From Liolophura sinensis (Eukaryota > Mollusca > Polyplacophora > Chitonida > Chitonidae), in the NCBI RefSeq assembly GCF_032854445.1, contig NC_088301.1, forward strand, positions 25,528,402-25,592,401: DNA of 64,000 nucleotides, read 5' to 3'. The notes below the pieces were generated by a model. That model was given only the letters and a program-made list of their open reading frames with translations. It did not search any database and had not been told where the DNA came from. This document shows positions 1 through 13,341 of this stretch, piece after piece (position 1 is the stretch's first letter; each line of letters begins with the position of its first letter). The translations under genes were made by a program, and so were the position numbers.

Positions 1-254
1 AAGAAGTTCATGTGCATGTAAAGTTCACTGTACAGCTGAGTCATACCAAGGATTTGACACATGGGAAAGCTTTGTGCTTTGCAAGAAGACAAGAACACAG
101 TGCAAACAGTGATCAATCCATTGTGAGTGTAAACCTGGTTGAATTGTTTAACTTGCCCACTGTCATCACTGTAATGGTTCAATGAGGCATCAGTAACAAA
201 CGAGCTACACCATTCCCAGAGATTACATGAGTATGCATGGTGAGTCATTAAGCT

Positions 255-1610
255 TCATTGCCAGAGGAGACCTTCACACAGGGAGCCATTTCATTACTAG
301 AGGAGATCTTTACATTACTAGAGGAGACCTTTGCATTACTAGAGGAGACCTTTGCAGAGGGAGCCATTTCATTACTGGGGTAGGCCTATTTACAGGGAGC
401 TGATTTATTTCTAGATAAGACCTTTACACATGGAGCAACTTCATTACCATACAAGACCTGTAAATATGGAGCTATTTCATTACTAATGGAGACTTTTGCA
501 GAGGGAGCTCACAGAGGGAGCCATTTCATTAATAGAGGAGATACACAGGAAGCAATTATCATTAAGTAAAGGAGATCTTTACATGGGGAGCCATTTCGTT
601 AATAGAGGAGACCTTTACACAGGGAACGATTTCATTACTAGATGACACCTTTACACAGGGAGCTAATTAATTACTAGAGGAGATCTTTACGCAGGGAGCT
701 ATTTCATTACTAGAGGAGACCTTTACACTGGGAGCTACTTCACTACCAGATGAGACTTTTTACATAGGAAGCCATTTCATTACGACAGAAGACCTTTACA
801 CTGAGAGGTATTTCATTACGAGAGGAGACCTTTACATTGAGTGCTATTTCATTACTTGACGAGACCTTTACACTGAGAGGTGTTTCATTACTAGATGAGA
901 CCTTTACACTAAGAGCTGTTTCATTACTAGACGAGACCTTTACACTAAGAGCTGTTTCATTACTAGACGCAACCTTTACACTGGAAGGTATTTCATTACG
1001 AGAGGAGACCTTTACACTGAGAGCTATTTCATTACTAGACGAGACATTTACACTAAGAGCTGTTTCATTACTAGAGGATACCTATACATAAGTTGCTACA
1101 CATATTTCATTACTTGAGGAGTCCTTTACACAAACAGCTATTTCATTCCTAGATGAGACCTTACACATGGAGCTACTACTTTCGTAGAGAAGACCTTTAG
1201 ACAGAGAGCTATTTCTTTTCTAGAGGGGAGCTTTACACAAGGAGCTATGTCATCCCTAGAGGAGACTTTTACTTGAGGAGATATTTCATTATATGTACCA
1301 TTACAAAAGAATCTAAAACATGTACTATAGGGAGCCATGTGTACCACATTACCAGAGAGGGAACTACGTGTAGCAGACGAGAAGCTACTTATCAGGCCCC
1401 AAGATCATGAAGCTGTGCTAGACTTTGTTTTAACTTCAAAACAGTTTGACTTGTGTCCAAAACAGCTTTGTGATGGTGTGGCCTGATTACCAGAGGAAGC
1501 CTACACATAAGGAGCTACCTCATGATTGCGTGAAGACTTCATGCACATGCATGCGACTTGGTCATTTCCTGAGGAGTCACATACACTGTAAGCTGTTTCA
1601 TTACCCGAAT
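255..1610. repeat. 36-bp minisatellite, diverged
   Basis: Tandem copies of a unit like GAGACCTTTACACTGAGAGC followed by TATTTCATTACTAGAG. The period is 36 bp in the best-preserved centre (about 780-1090) and the edges are ragged and diverged. Because 36 is a multiple of three, one frame stays open from about 766 to 1091 and reads as a 12-residue repeat (AVSLLDETFTLR). No splice signals or homology point to real coding, so I treat it as a non-coding minisatellite. Confidence 0.85.
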
Positions 1611-3799
1611 AGATGTCTCACAAAAGGATCCTCCTAAATTTCCAGAATTAAGGTACACACTGACAGCATCTTCAACACCATAACATAATGAAGTGTGCCA
1701 GTCAATTTTTAAGACACCTTTTTCCGTAGAACAGTCTTTTCACTGTGCGTTTTTGTACAGTGCATTTTTGCATGTTTGCAAGGTGCTTATTCAAACATAT
1801 TCTGAAGGCATTTTTCTGTGTAGACTGATTAAATTTTACTTTTTTTGAAGCCCTGAAACCAACATAGTTTTGTCTCCTTAATTGCACTGCGTAAAAGTTG
1901 CTCTTTCATATGCGAAAAGGATGAAGACTTAGGGTGCAGGATGCAGCTCTGTGCAGCATCATATGCCTATTTGCTAAAAGTGTGGATTTTTTGCTATTCA
2001 ACAGCTTTTAATTTTTGTTCACAAAAACGTGTCATGCTTGCATTTAAACATTTGATGCAAGAAATATGGATACGTTTATATACACGTATTGTGCTCCTAT
2101 ACTCTCACACATGTACATACATGTGTCATTCTTTTGAATTCTTCTGTATGTCATGCTTTGTAAACATAAACAATAACAATTGCATGTTAAAGAGACACAT
2201 GTGTACCCATGCGGTGTGAATGTTCCTATACCCAAAATGACTTAAAAATTCGACCACAAATTTTTTGGAGGCAAATGAATGTCATGAGATATTACTTCTG
2301 GTGCTAAAATTTACATTTTACCAAGTAGTCTGTCATCCTACCTTCCAAACATCTCTCAAAGCACCTTTCTAAAATCAATAAAACTCCTAGAATGTGGAAA
2401 AATGAGCAACGTAGTCATGGATGAAATTTTGGGTCACAGAGTATTTCTTCTAGTTGTCTCTCAGGTATTTATGTACATACATGTATGCATATTGTACAGT
2501 ACATGTATACATACCTTCATTTGTCATATTTAGCCAAAAAACACAAAAAAAGAGAAAAAAAAAGGAAATAAAAACCAAAAAAAAAGAACAAAAACAAACC
2601 ACTGATTGACACAGTTCAAATAGCTGCTATGTTTGATGCCATAATGTTTCTTCCCACTGGATATACGGCAGCCACCTTCACTGAAGCTAGAGTTTCGTGT
2701 GATGCTGTGTGTGTGGGGGCGGGGAAATGTACATGTACTAAAGGAATACCTTAATACATGTATACAAGAGATACGTTTCCTGTTAAAGTAAAAATATGTT
2801 TAAAACATCACACTCTGTCTTTTATGACTTATTTATAAAGCTCTTCCAATCAGATGTACAGTATTATATTACAGTATGGTTGTTTTGTTGTTTTTTTTTT
2901 TGTTTTTTTTTTACATTCCATGAGTTCTTATATGCATATACCTGTATTTTCTTGTCAATGTCACATACATGTACAGTTATGTAAATGAGCTTTGTCTTTT
3001 CACATTCACATGCAGGAAATCTACATTCCACGACCTCCAGGTTTAACCTCATAACATATCACACACCAGGTGGTGTATATACCAAGCCTTATTTAGCTGG
3101 TCACATTTTTTTCTCAAAAATACTTCCTGCTTTCTGCTTTCAAATATAATTATAGTATATAGATTTACACGAAACACATCCATTTTATGCTGAAGGCATT
3201 TTAAGAGATTAACTTGAAAAGCTGTATAAGGCATTAAGGTAAATGTACAGTTAAGTGTTGTAGAGTTCGGTTATTTTTGTATGCACATTTTATCTGCCTA
3301 TGTCGGTGAACATCCTGGATGTGTGCAAATACAGGTTAGCTCTTCCTAGCTAATTAAGTGAAGAGTATTAAGAATGTATTCTTTTTTCTCACATTTGTAA
3401 CTTCACCATGCTGACATTTGTCTCAGTGTTAAGCACGTCATTATTAGGAGACGATTGGAAATTAGAAAGTTTTACCACTCTTTATATAGGATTGGAGGAG
3501 AGTGAATGTCAAATTGTATGAGGCACACTTGAGGGGAAGGATTTATAGTTGAGACAATGCTGTATATCTGCATGTATGTATGATACCCATGTATTCATGT
3601 ACATCCATGTATATTTACAGACATTTTCAGTGGCACTCTTAATGTAAGCTAGTTCTTGCCATCATATGTTTGTAGTGTTACTGTTCAGTGATGTTAAGCC
3701 ACAAGCATTTATTCTCTCTTTCACTATTGTGTTCATGCAAGTACATTTATATACCCAGTACATATACCTAAGCATATATGTATGCTGAGTTAGGAAATC

Positions 3800-4090
3800 T
3801 GGGCTCAAATCCAGGTTGAGTCATGCTAAAGACTTCAAAAAATGCTATTTGTTGCTGCCTGGCTTGGTGCTGAGCACTGAGAAGCTAGAGCAAGGAAACT
3901 TTACTGGTTCGCCTGGTGTCATAATAATGTGTTTGGTGTCTTCAGCATGGTATTTCAGTAGGGGCAGCACTGGTGGCATGGGCTTGCCCTGCCACAAGGA
4001 GACACAGTATGTGTATTGTATACACACACCAAATGACTCCTTGTCATCATATGATTGAAAAATTGTAAAGTACAGCATAAAACCTTATAT
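3800..4090 (+). repeat. Diverged SINE-like repeat, (CACT)-tail family
   Basis: It has the same order of blocks as the better copies at 22744-23090 and 53304-53622: 'GGTTGAGTCATGCTAAAGAC' near the head, then 'CTGCCTGGCTTGG', 'GGGGCAGC', 'CCACAAGGAGACAC', 'GACTCCTTGTCATCATATGA' and 'TGAAAAATTGTAAAGTA'. It is far more diverged than those and lacks the CACT tail, so it is an old copy. Confidence 0.6.
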
Positions 4091-5647
4091 AAGTATAAAT
4101 ACAATGTATACTAACTGCCTAAGGCATATAATATTGGAAAAAAAATAAATTTTATTACCACCTGTGTTAGCATGAATTTGATGTGACCTACATCTACATG
4201 TACAGCTGTGCATCTAGATACTATACAATGATACATGCATCTTGATTTTATACATTTCAGTGACTATCACAAATTTTGTACACGTCATACCTGATCGTAA
4301 AAGATGAAAGCTTATTTCAGAATTCGTTAATTTTACAGCAGCTCTGTTTATAAAAGAATATTACAGATACTATAATTTTTCAACCACATCAGCAACCAAA
4401 CTCTGAGAGAACTATCAGTTGTAGAGCAATGATTTGACCAGTTCTGTGAAGCTTGCATCCTTATTGAGGTAAACAAATTATTTTTAGCATCATTTTCATA
4501 ATAATTGTATGTAATATTTTCGACTACTTTAAAAAAGTACTTTAGAGGTCAAGAAGGTTGAAGATTTACAGTAAACAGACAGAAAACATGTCAGTGGTTG
4601 AGCATGCACAAGAACAATGGCCTGATTTTCCCATCTGATCACGTGCAGATAAATCTGCTGTTTATTTGTACATTTTAAGGAAATCTTGAGAACAGATTTT
4701 TATGAACATAGATCTGAATTTATACACTGCATATGATGCAGAGAACTAGACAAATATTGCATGAAATCTGTTTACATATATCTCTTCTTTTTTTGTCTTG
4801 TTCAAACAACCATTAAATGAGCTATTTAACCACCCTTTCTAATCACATATATTTGTGTAAATGCACGAAAAGGTTTGCTTTCTAGATTTGTTTTATTTGT
4901 TTCAACCTGTGCTTATTTTATCACTTTAAAATTGTGAAAAATTTTATGTTCAGGTAATTATGTTTTTGTGTTAATTTTATACGTATATAGCCTTGTGCCT
5001 TTATTATACATAAAAGGTCTGCTTTCTGTAGCATTCACCTGTGTCTAGAAGCAGGTACACTGTAGCTACATGTAGCTGCAGGATGTAATCTGATGATCTT
5101 TGGTTATCGGCCAACCCTTGCTCTGTACCTGAGCTATCTACCCCATCCACTGATTAGCACCACATCTACCTGTCTGTGAGGACAGGGGGAAGGTTGTAAG
5201 GCTGTGTGTACAGTTACAGGTAATCCCATACCACCTGAACCGCGAGATATTTAGCTGACATATCAGAGATGTGGTGGAGACTCTTAACAGAACCATATGT
5301 AGCAACAACCAAGGTTAATTCTTGGCTCGTGCACTTTTTCGTTATATCATACTATTCCAGCTATTTAAGAATATTCATTTGTTTTATACTAGTGTTCATT
5401 ATGACCATTTACCTGTGATGATAGTCTAGATGACCATAATGATTGAACTCTTCTAATATTCATCATACAGCATATTCATTTACTTAACTTAAAAATTGAT
5501 GATATTCAATATAATCGTTTATATGTATCTGTGTTGCTATTCAATATTATCATTTTATACCTTTGTTGATATTGAAACATTATCAATTCATACCAGTCAG
5601 TGTTTAGTATTACCTTTTTACATGCTTGCTATGATTCATGTCTTTCA

Positions 5648-5649
<2 letters not shown>

Positions 5650-5730
<81 letters not shown>

Positions 5731-5740
5731 ATATATATAT
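5650..5740. repeat. (TA)n(TG)n(TA)n microsatellite
   Basis: About 60 bases of uninterrupted TA dinucleotides, then about nine TG units, then a short TA run. Simple sequence repeat. Confidence 0.95.
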
Positions 5741-6292
5741 GGTGGCACTGTCACTTTTTTCTGATCAAACTATGCTATGCATGTAGTCAGGCTAGGGTAC
5801 TTGAGGCTGCTGTCTGATGAAGATTTGCAAGCATTTTGCAAGCCTAAATATAGGTTGTGTGTACACGTACTTACTGTTCTTTTATTTTTCTTTTTATTTT
5901 ATTTATTTATTTTTTTTTTTGAATTACAAAATAAATCACTTTTTAATATTGTATACATGCCTTTGTTAAACTGTAATGCTGGTTGCATGTACAGTATATT
6001 CATATAGTGTACAGAGTTTCCTGTGTTTTAATATTTTTTTTCTTTTGTGAAAACTGTTCTTTATCCTGTGAACTTAGACTGGGATAAGTATTGACTTATA
6101 CACTGTTTTGTACCTTGTCAACAGATAACAACATTACAGCCATGTTGTAAACTCCTGTAAATGTGATATCGTTTAGTTTTGATGGCTGACACCATTTGAT
6201 ACAGGATTTAGGTTGAGTAGATCTGTGTTTTTCCTCAGAGTTAATCATGCATTAATCCTCTGGTAATAAATAAGTTAATCCTTTCTTTGCAG

Positions 6293-6358
6293 ATCTGATG
6301 GAAATGTATTGAGGATAGAGCGCAGTCAAGATGTCTCAAAAACTTAAAGGAAAGAAAG
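6293..6358 (+). CDS. Dab: Dab exon with start codon
   Basis: The acceptor is CTTTCTTTGCAG ending at 6292, and the donor is GTAAGT at 6359. The ATG is at 6331 (context GTCAAGATGT) and encodes MSQKLKGKK plus one base of the next codon. The first 38 bases are 5' UTR, which implies at least one upstream non-coding exon. Confidence 0.85.
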
Positions 6359-9300
6359 GTAAGTCAAACTGTAGTAGGATGGTTTTTCCACAAAACTTGA
6401 GGCAAGATGTGTAAACATTGTCAGAATGCTGCTTACATTTTTACAGTGTACTTTGAAACTTTCACATGTGTCTTTAGATAACATTCATGAGGTGGTCAAT
6501 GTGTCAATTTATAGCTCCTCAAATATTGACCCTAAAACCATATTTTAAACTTAGACTTATGTTAGAAAAAACTCTTTGGAATCTGTCCATGGCGTGTGAC
6601 TTCTATTAGCTACCTGCTACTTCTGTGGAAAATGATGCAGGTATTTCTTATTTTTAATTCATTTAATTCTTTGTCAGGTAGCTGACTATTTTTCTAGGGT
6701 AGCCTTCTGCTGAAAAAGATAGTAAAATCCCTATTTAAGGTGACTAAAAATTCCAGTTAGCCTTCGAAACATGCTTCTAAAGTTCAGCTGTGTTCTTTAC
6801 TTCAACTAGACAAAAACGACCCATCAAGATTTCAAGGTGAAGGTGTGAATTTCCGCGCTAAGTTAATCGGGGTTGATGATGTGGAGTCAGCAAGGGGTGA
6901 CAAGATGTGCCAGGAATCTTTACAGAAGCTGAAAGCTGCAGTGAAAGCATCAGGGGAGCATAAACAGAGGATTCTAGTGAATGTATCCCTGGAGGGGCTG
7001 ACACTGATAGACGAACGAACAAAGGTGAGTAACAGAGGATTTTAGTGAATGTATCCCTGGAAGGGCTAGGGATCCCTGGAGAAGCTGGCAGTTGTAGATT
7101 AATGAACAAAGGTGAGTAACAGAGGATTTTAGTGAATGTATCCCTGGAAGGGCTAGCACGAACAAAGGTGAGTAACAGAGGATTTCAGTGAATGTATCCC
7201 TGGAGGGGCTAGCACTGATAGACGAACGGACAAAGGTGAGTAACAGAGGATTCTAGTGAATGTATCCCTGGAGATGCTAGCACTGATAGACGAACGGACA
7301 AAGGTGAGTAACAGAGGATTTTAGTGAATGTATCCCTGGAGGGGCTAGCACTGATAGACGAACAGACAAAGGTGAGTATCAGAGGATTTTAGTGAATATA
7401 TCCCTAGAGGGGCTAGGGATCCCTGGGGAGGCTGGCACTTGTAGACCAGTGAACAAAGGTGAGTAACAGAGGATTCTAGTGAGTGTATCCCTGGAGAGGC
7501 TGGCACTTGTAGACCAGTGAACAAAGGTGAGTAACAGAGGATTCTAGTGAGTGTATCCCTGGAGAGGCTGGCACTTGTAGACCCATAAACTAAGGTGAGT
7601 AATAGAGGATTCTAGTGAGTTTATCCCTGGTGAGGCTGGCACTTGTGAAACAATGAACAAAGGTGAGTAACAGAGAATTCTAGTGAGTTTATCCCTGGAG
7701 AGGCTGGCACTCATAGACCAATGAACAAAGGTGAGTAACAGAGGATTCTAGTGAGTGTATCCCTGGAGAGGCTGACACTTGTAGACCAATGAACAAAGGT
7801 GAGTAACAGAGGATTCTAGAGAGTGTATCCCTGGAGAGGCTGGCACTTGTAGACCAATGAGCAAAGGTGAGTAACAGAGGATTCTAGTGAATGTATCCCT
7901 GGGGAGGCTGGCACTTGTAGACAAATGAACAAAGGTGAGTAACAGAGGATTCTAGAGAGTGTATCCCTGGAGAGGCTGGCACTTGTAGACCAATGAGCAA
8001 AGGTGAGTAATAGAGGATTGCAGTGAGTGTATCCCTGCAGAGGCTGGCACTTGTAGACCCATGAACTAAGGTGAGTAACAGAGAATTCTAGTGAGTTTAT
8101 CCCTGGAGAGGCTGACACTTGTAGACCAATGAACAAAGGTGAGTAACAGAGGATTCCAGTCAGTGTGTCCCTGGAGAGGCTGACACTTGTAGACTAATGA
8201 ACTAAGGTGAATAACAGAGGATTCATCTCATCATTTTTTATTTTTTATTAGGGGTCCACATGTTTCCTGCCAGTTTTTTTTTTCACTTCTCTGGAATATG
8301 CATCATGATTATGTGATGCCATGAAAACACATATATTTTATTGATTTATTTCATTGGCGTTTTACGATTTATTGCGATTTATTGAACATAAAATTTGTTT
8401 CACTATGAACGGTTTGTGTTTGGTCCCCTGCAGCCCCTTATTTACCCTTTATGCCAACACGTACATGCATGTACACGTTGTATAGCATGGTAAATATTGC
8501 GCAGGAACCCAGCTTAATGCTGTGCAAACTTTCGCCAGTTCAGTTGATATCGTACATGACAGGATGGATTGAAGTGTTTGTCAACATTGTGAACAGCGAC
8601 GTGTTGACAATCAATATGGCCGATGCAGTCGTGCACAGTGTATATGGAGGACAAGTGGATATTAATGTATCAGTAGATGCACATGTGTACATATATACCT
8701 AGATTGTACTTAGAATAAACAGACATTGAGTAAACAAGTCTTATAGCCAGGTAAACAATAATTTAAAGCAAAATATACACGTGCAAAGGTTTGCACATGT
8801 CACAAGCCTGGCATTAATGAGAAGCTAACTTGTCAACCATATTGGAGATGTATTAGCATAGGCTGGGATAGCAACATTGCTCCAGTGTAGCGTCCACTGT
8901 AAATATGTTAACATATAGCCAAGCATGCTATAAGCTACGTGTGAGACATGACTGCTTTGATATTGCTGGAATAATGATGAAAACAACCCAAGAGGAAGAA
9001 TTTACTTTATGTACCTGATATATGTATTGTTCATAAATAATATTTTAATGTTTGCTAATCAAAAAAGACTGTCCAATTAAATCCACAATTTTACTTTTAA
9101 ATAATCCACCCTATGAATAAGAGCCACATGTAGACAGTCATACTTCACTTGATGTGGGTTTTTTTTTTGGCAAGTCATATTGTCCCAAAAGTTTAGCTCA
9201 TATTTTCCATGTCATTTTCTTGGAGAATTAGAGAGTTTCCATTCATCAGTGACCAGTTATTAACTCACTCATGTAATGGCTGTCCCCATAACTTTCCAAA

Positions 9301-12300
9301 GCCTGCAATTAAATTGTGATCATTACTTTGTTTATGATTGTCATTTTGTTTTGGAATTGTAAACATCTCAAAAACATTTTTTGATTGCTACAGCCATGGT
9401 TTGAACTATTGTTTTCATTTCCTTTAGACCCCTTTAAAGCAAACAAACAAACAAATATGGCTGCCAAATATAGGTCATGTAGTTCAAACCCGCCTTTCTA
9501 CGAGTGAATGATACAGTCCACAGTTTTATATTGCAAGGGACATTGCCCTTTAGATCTCAGATGATCTAAGTCAAATGTTGAATATGATAGTGATCTGTCA
9601 TTTTCTGACCACATAAACAAGTACCCATACTGGCACATGTGAGGTGGGTGTCTTTGTTAGCATGCATTTATAGCTGTACATTCATGTACTGTTATCTAGA
9701 ACACAACTAAGGGCATGTGACTTATATACACTAGTGCAGTTCTGATTGAATATAATTCATTTCTGCCAGTGTGAATATAAAGCCTTTCCTATACTTCATG
9801 TAGTATTCATTCCACAGCTAGTGAAAGATTTTTAACGTGACCATTGCCTAATTTGCATATATACAGTATAATTTTTTGGGGGGTGAATAATCAGCACTGT
9901 TCTACCTTTGGTTTTCAGCAGTACAGCAGTGATTATAGTGTCTGTATCATGCACAATGCATGTGTACCATTGGCGTTTTTTAGTGTTTACACAAATTTTG
10001 TTTTTTAATTCCAGAAAACAGTTGGTCTTTCATTCGCAGACTTGAAAACTCTCAGATACATGTAGCATCGTTTTGAATTGTGTTATAAAATGTGTACACG
10101 GCCTCAATGTCACATTTAAATTTTAGGATCCGAACATTCAATTCCGACACCCCCCTCCTGCCCGATACATCTTTGACACCTTTATACATACACCATTTTG
10201 ACATGCATTTATAGCAGTGACATTTCTGAAATCAAATCTGTACCATTTTAGTGGAATTATAATTATATTAAATGTCCCAAATATGTGAATAATTATGAGC
10301 TCACATGTAGCGTAGGTCACATGTAGAGTAGGTCACATGTAGAGTAGGTCATATGTGGAGTAGGTCATATGTAGAGTAGGTCATATGTGGAGTAGGTCAT
10401 GTAGAGTAGCTCACATGTAGCGTAGCTCACATGTAGAGTAGGTCACATGTAGAGTAGGTCATATGTGGAGTAGGTCACGTAGAGTAGGGCACATGTAGAG
10501 TATGTGCCCTACATTTAAAGAATGAATCAATGATTATGGCTTAACACCACATCGGCATGATTTCAGCAATATCATGGTGATTCATATAGAGATGACTGGC
10601 TTTTCAGTATGTTGACTGTATATATATATATTGTATATCTTAATTTAGAATCCTCGGTATGCTCACGATATTAAATTGTGGTTAGTCACAAAATTTCACC
10701 CACAAAATAAGTGTCATAATATATTATTCATGTAGGTGAAACTTTCATTTGTGCAGTAGGATGTCATCCTACCTTTCAGCTAAACCGCAGAACACCATTA
10801 TGAGATTAACATCAAAAAAAAAACTTTCTGAGACATGGATAATGACTGTAACTTGTCATCTCTGTATTACAATATAAAGCATTATAGTGGTTGGTGCTGT
10901 CATTATCTACATTCAGTGGGTTGTACATATATGAACAGACAATACTGGAATGTTTTACTGACACATAATAAAATAGATTAATTGGCCACTTTTGCACATG
11001 TTTATAGTACATATACATCTACATCGACACCTCTTGATACAGATATTAATAAATGTCGTCCAAGTACATATGTGGCTGCGATATTACTGTATATATACAT
11101 GTATATATGTTAAGTGACATTACGTTAGACATCCTGTATGAGTACGCTGGAGATATTTGTGGGCATGTACTGAGCTGCACGGCCAGTCACTTAAAGGGGG
11201 AGTGGCTCTGTGTTAATGACTATGGTCTGGATGTGCCATCATGTAGCTCTTACCCATGTCATGCATGTCCGGGAAGAAATGAGGTGACCCACAGGGGGCT
11301 TAATCAGACCACTGATCAGGCAACAGCTGATTTATTACTAAATGTATGTGTTCCACCTAAGAAGCCAGCACTAAATTATTATTATTAAATAAATTATTAT
11401 TTAATTCCATGAGTAACCCGTTTTAGACTTCAATAAAAAAGACGATTTTTTAGGTTATACAGTGAAGCTCTGCTTGTAAATGTACCCCCTTTTGATCATA
11501 AGTTGTCATCTCTCGGGTTGTAGTTTTAATCTGTGTATGTGTTAATACAATGTAGGCCATCAAAAACAATTTATTGGACTTTTCTCAGTATTGAATTGAC
11601 ACTTAATTGATACGTTGCTTTCTTTGAAATTATGTTGTTGTATTGAATTGAAAATTGCTTAGATATGACCAGCTATAGATCAGATTCGAGTTTCACTCTG
11701 TTTTGTTAACTTTCAGTGAAATTATGGCATCTTTTTTGTCTTATTATGGACTGTGTTCATTGCCCTAATTTGAAACTTGGCACATGGTTTAACCAAGACA
11801 ATTTACAGAGGTACAAATTTTGGTTCATATCATCATATTGACAAAATTATGGCCCTTTTTTTTTCTGTTGGGGACTTTTGACGTAGCTATTATTCAGATA
11901 GCTGCTATTCAGATAGCCATTATTCAGATAACTCGTATTCACATAGCTGTTATTCAGATAGCTCAAGGCATTAGGTGACGTCTTACAAAAGTAATACTTT
12001 CAGAATGTTTCATTTACAATTATATAGACACTGTGTGTAAGTATGGATCAAGTTTTCAAACATGTCAATTTTTAAAAAGTCAGGGAACTTCAATTTTATT
12101 TTAACATAAATATATATTGACTAGACATCCTTGTATTGAAATTCTTGTTCAGCATTAATGAAAGAATGTATTTGTGGTATAGTCATGTGGCCCCCAGCTG
12201 TGACTGTGGCAGACGGCACACCTCAGTGAATATTACCTGCCCCAGGTTGTAAAAGGGTTTCTGTGTCAATTCTTATGTTATGCAAGTTGTACATGTCAGT

Positions 12301-13309
12301 GTATGTTAAGTTACTGCAAGAAGTTTCCAGACTGATGCAAAAGATTCCAGGTGGAGATATTTTAATATGATGCTGGCATGTATATCTGTTATCGAGGTTA
12401 AACACTTAAGTTTCTTGCATAACAGGGGATAAATTCTGTAAACACTTGTCACTGATAAGAGTAGCCTAATCAGTTTGCCTTTTGCATCACATGCATATGT
12501 TCATGTACAGACAGACCTCGTGTTAGATCAGTTTTTTTCTTATATCTCCTCTCGTATACAACATCTCTTTATTGTATGTACATGTGCACAATAAGTTTTG
12601 AGAGAATGGATTTAGTGGATGGATTTTATCAAAACTGTTCTGCTCGACAAGCAGAAGGGTTAACTTGTCCAATCCTCCCCCCCCCCCTTGCAGTTTTTTC
12701 ACATTACCAACACTTCCCACAAAACCCATACTGTGCAAAGCCAGTCATAACTAAGACTTTACAAAATGGGCTGTCATGGTATATTCTCAAGTGGTTTTAA
12801 AAACACAGGGGATAAGTCGAGTAATAATTGAACCTGGTGATGTTCCAGTGAGGCAGCAGTATATATGTAAATTAGAACTTGCCTACTGTAAAAGGACACA
12901 CTGTCATGATTTGACCAAAATGAATCATGGAAGATATTGTTACCACCATCAGTGTGGCTCTAAAGACTTACTGTAAATCTTCAGTGTACTTTTCAGCTTC
13001 TAACGCACTGTTTTATGTTGAATCTGTCCATAATATTACTACGAAAATGATTTGTTTGTGCTACTAATGATGCGAGTTCTCTCAGAATGTTTGAAAATGT
13101 TGGTGGCAGAAGTGGTTGAAAAGGTTCAAGAATTAGGGTTGTAACTTATGAGAGGTAATTTCAGGTTTTCGCAGTGAACCTGCACAAGCGCTGAAAATTA
13201 CTCTACGGTCTCATGGTGTGATTTGATATGCGGAATGTGCCTGTGTTTCACATCACAAAGTAGCACTTGGGTTATCTTTTTTTTTTTTTTAATGATCTTG
13301 TTGGGGTTT

Positions 13310-13341
<32 letters not shown>

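Larger units (their letters stand above)
1..6292. other. No recognised gene; upstream of Dab coding start
   Basis: I see no recognisable coding exon in this stretch. It holds the 36-bp minisatellite, an A-rich patch at about 2531-2600, an old SINE-like copy at 3800-4090, a TA/TG microsatellite and otherwise AT-rich unique-looking sequence. It may be an intron in the 5' UTR of Dab, because the first coding exon of Dab has its own splice acceptor at 6291-6292. No upstream non-coding exon or promoter could be picked out. Confidence 0.5.

Noticed and set aside
5496-5786. 96-residue frame rich in IYIYIY
   Set aside because: Translation of the TA microsatellite.
7816-8136. 106-residue minus-strand open frame with repeated LQVSASPGI-like segments
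   Set aside because: It is the antisense of the 68-bp array and stays open only because of the repeat; no start context or homology.
7025-8225. CRISPR-like regular array
   Set aside because: Units are contiguous with no unique spacers, in a eukaryotic intron, and derive from the adjacent exon.
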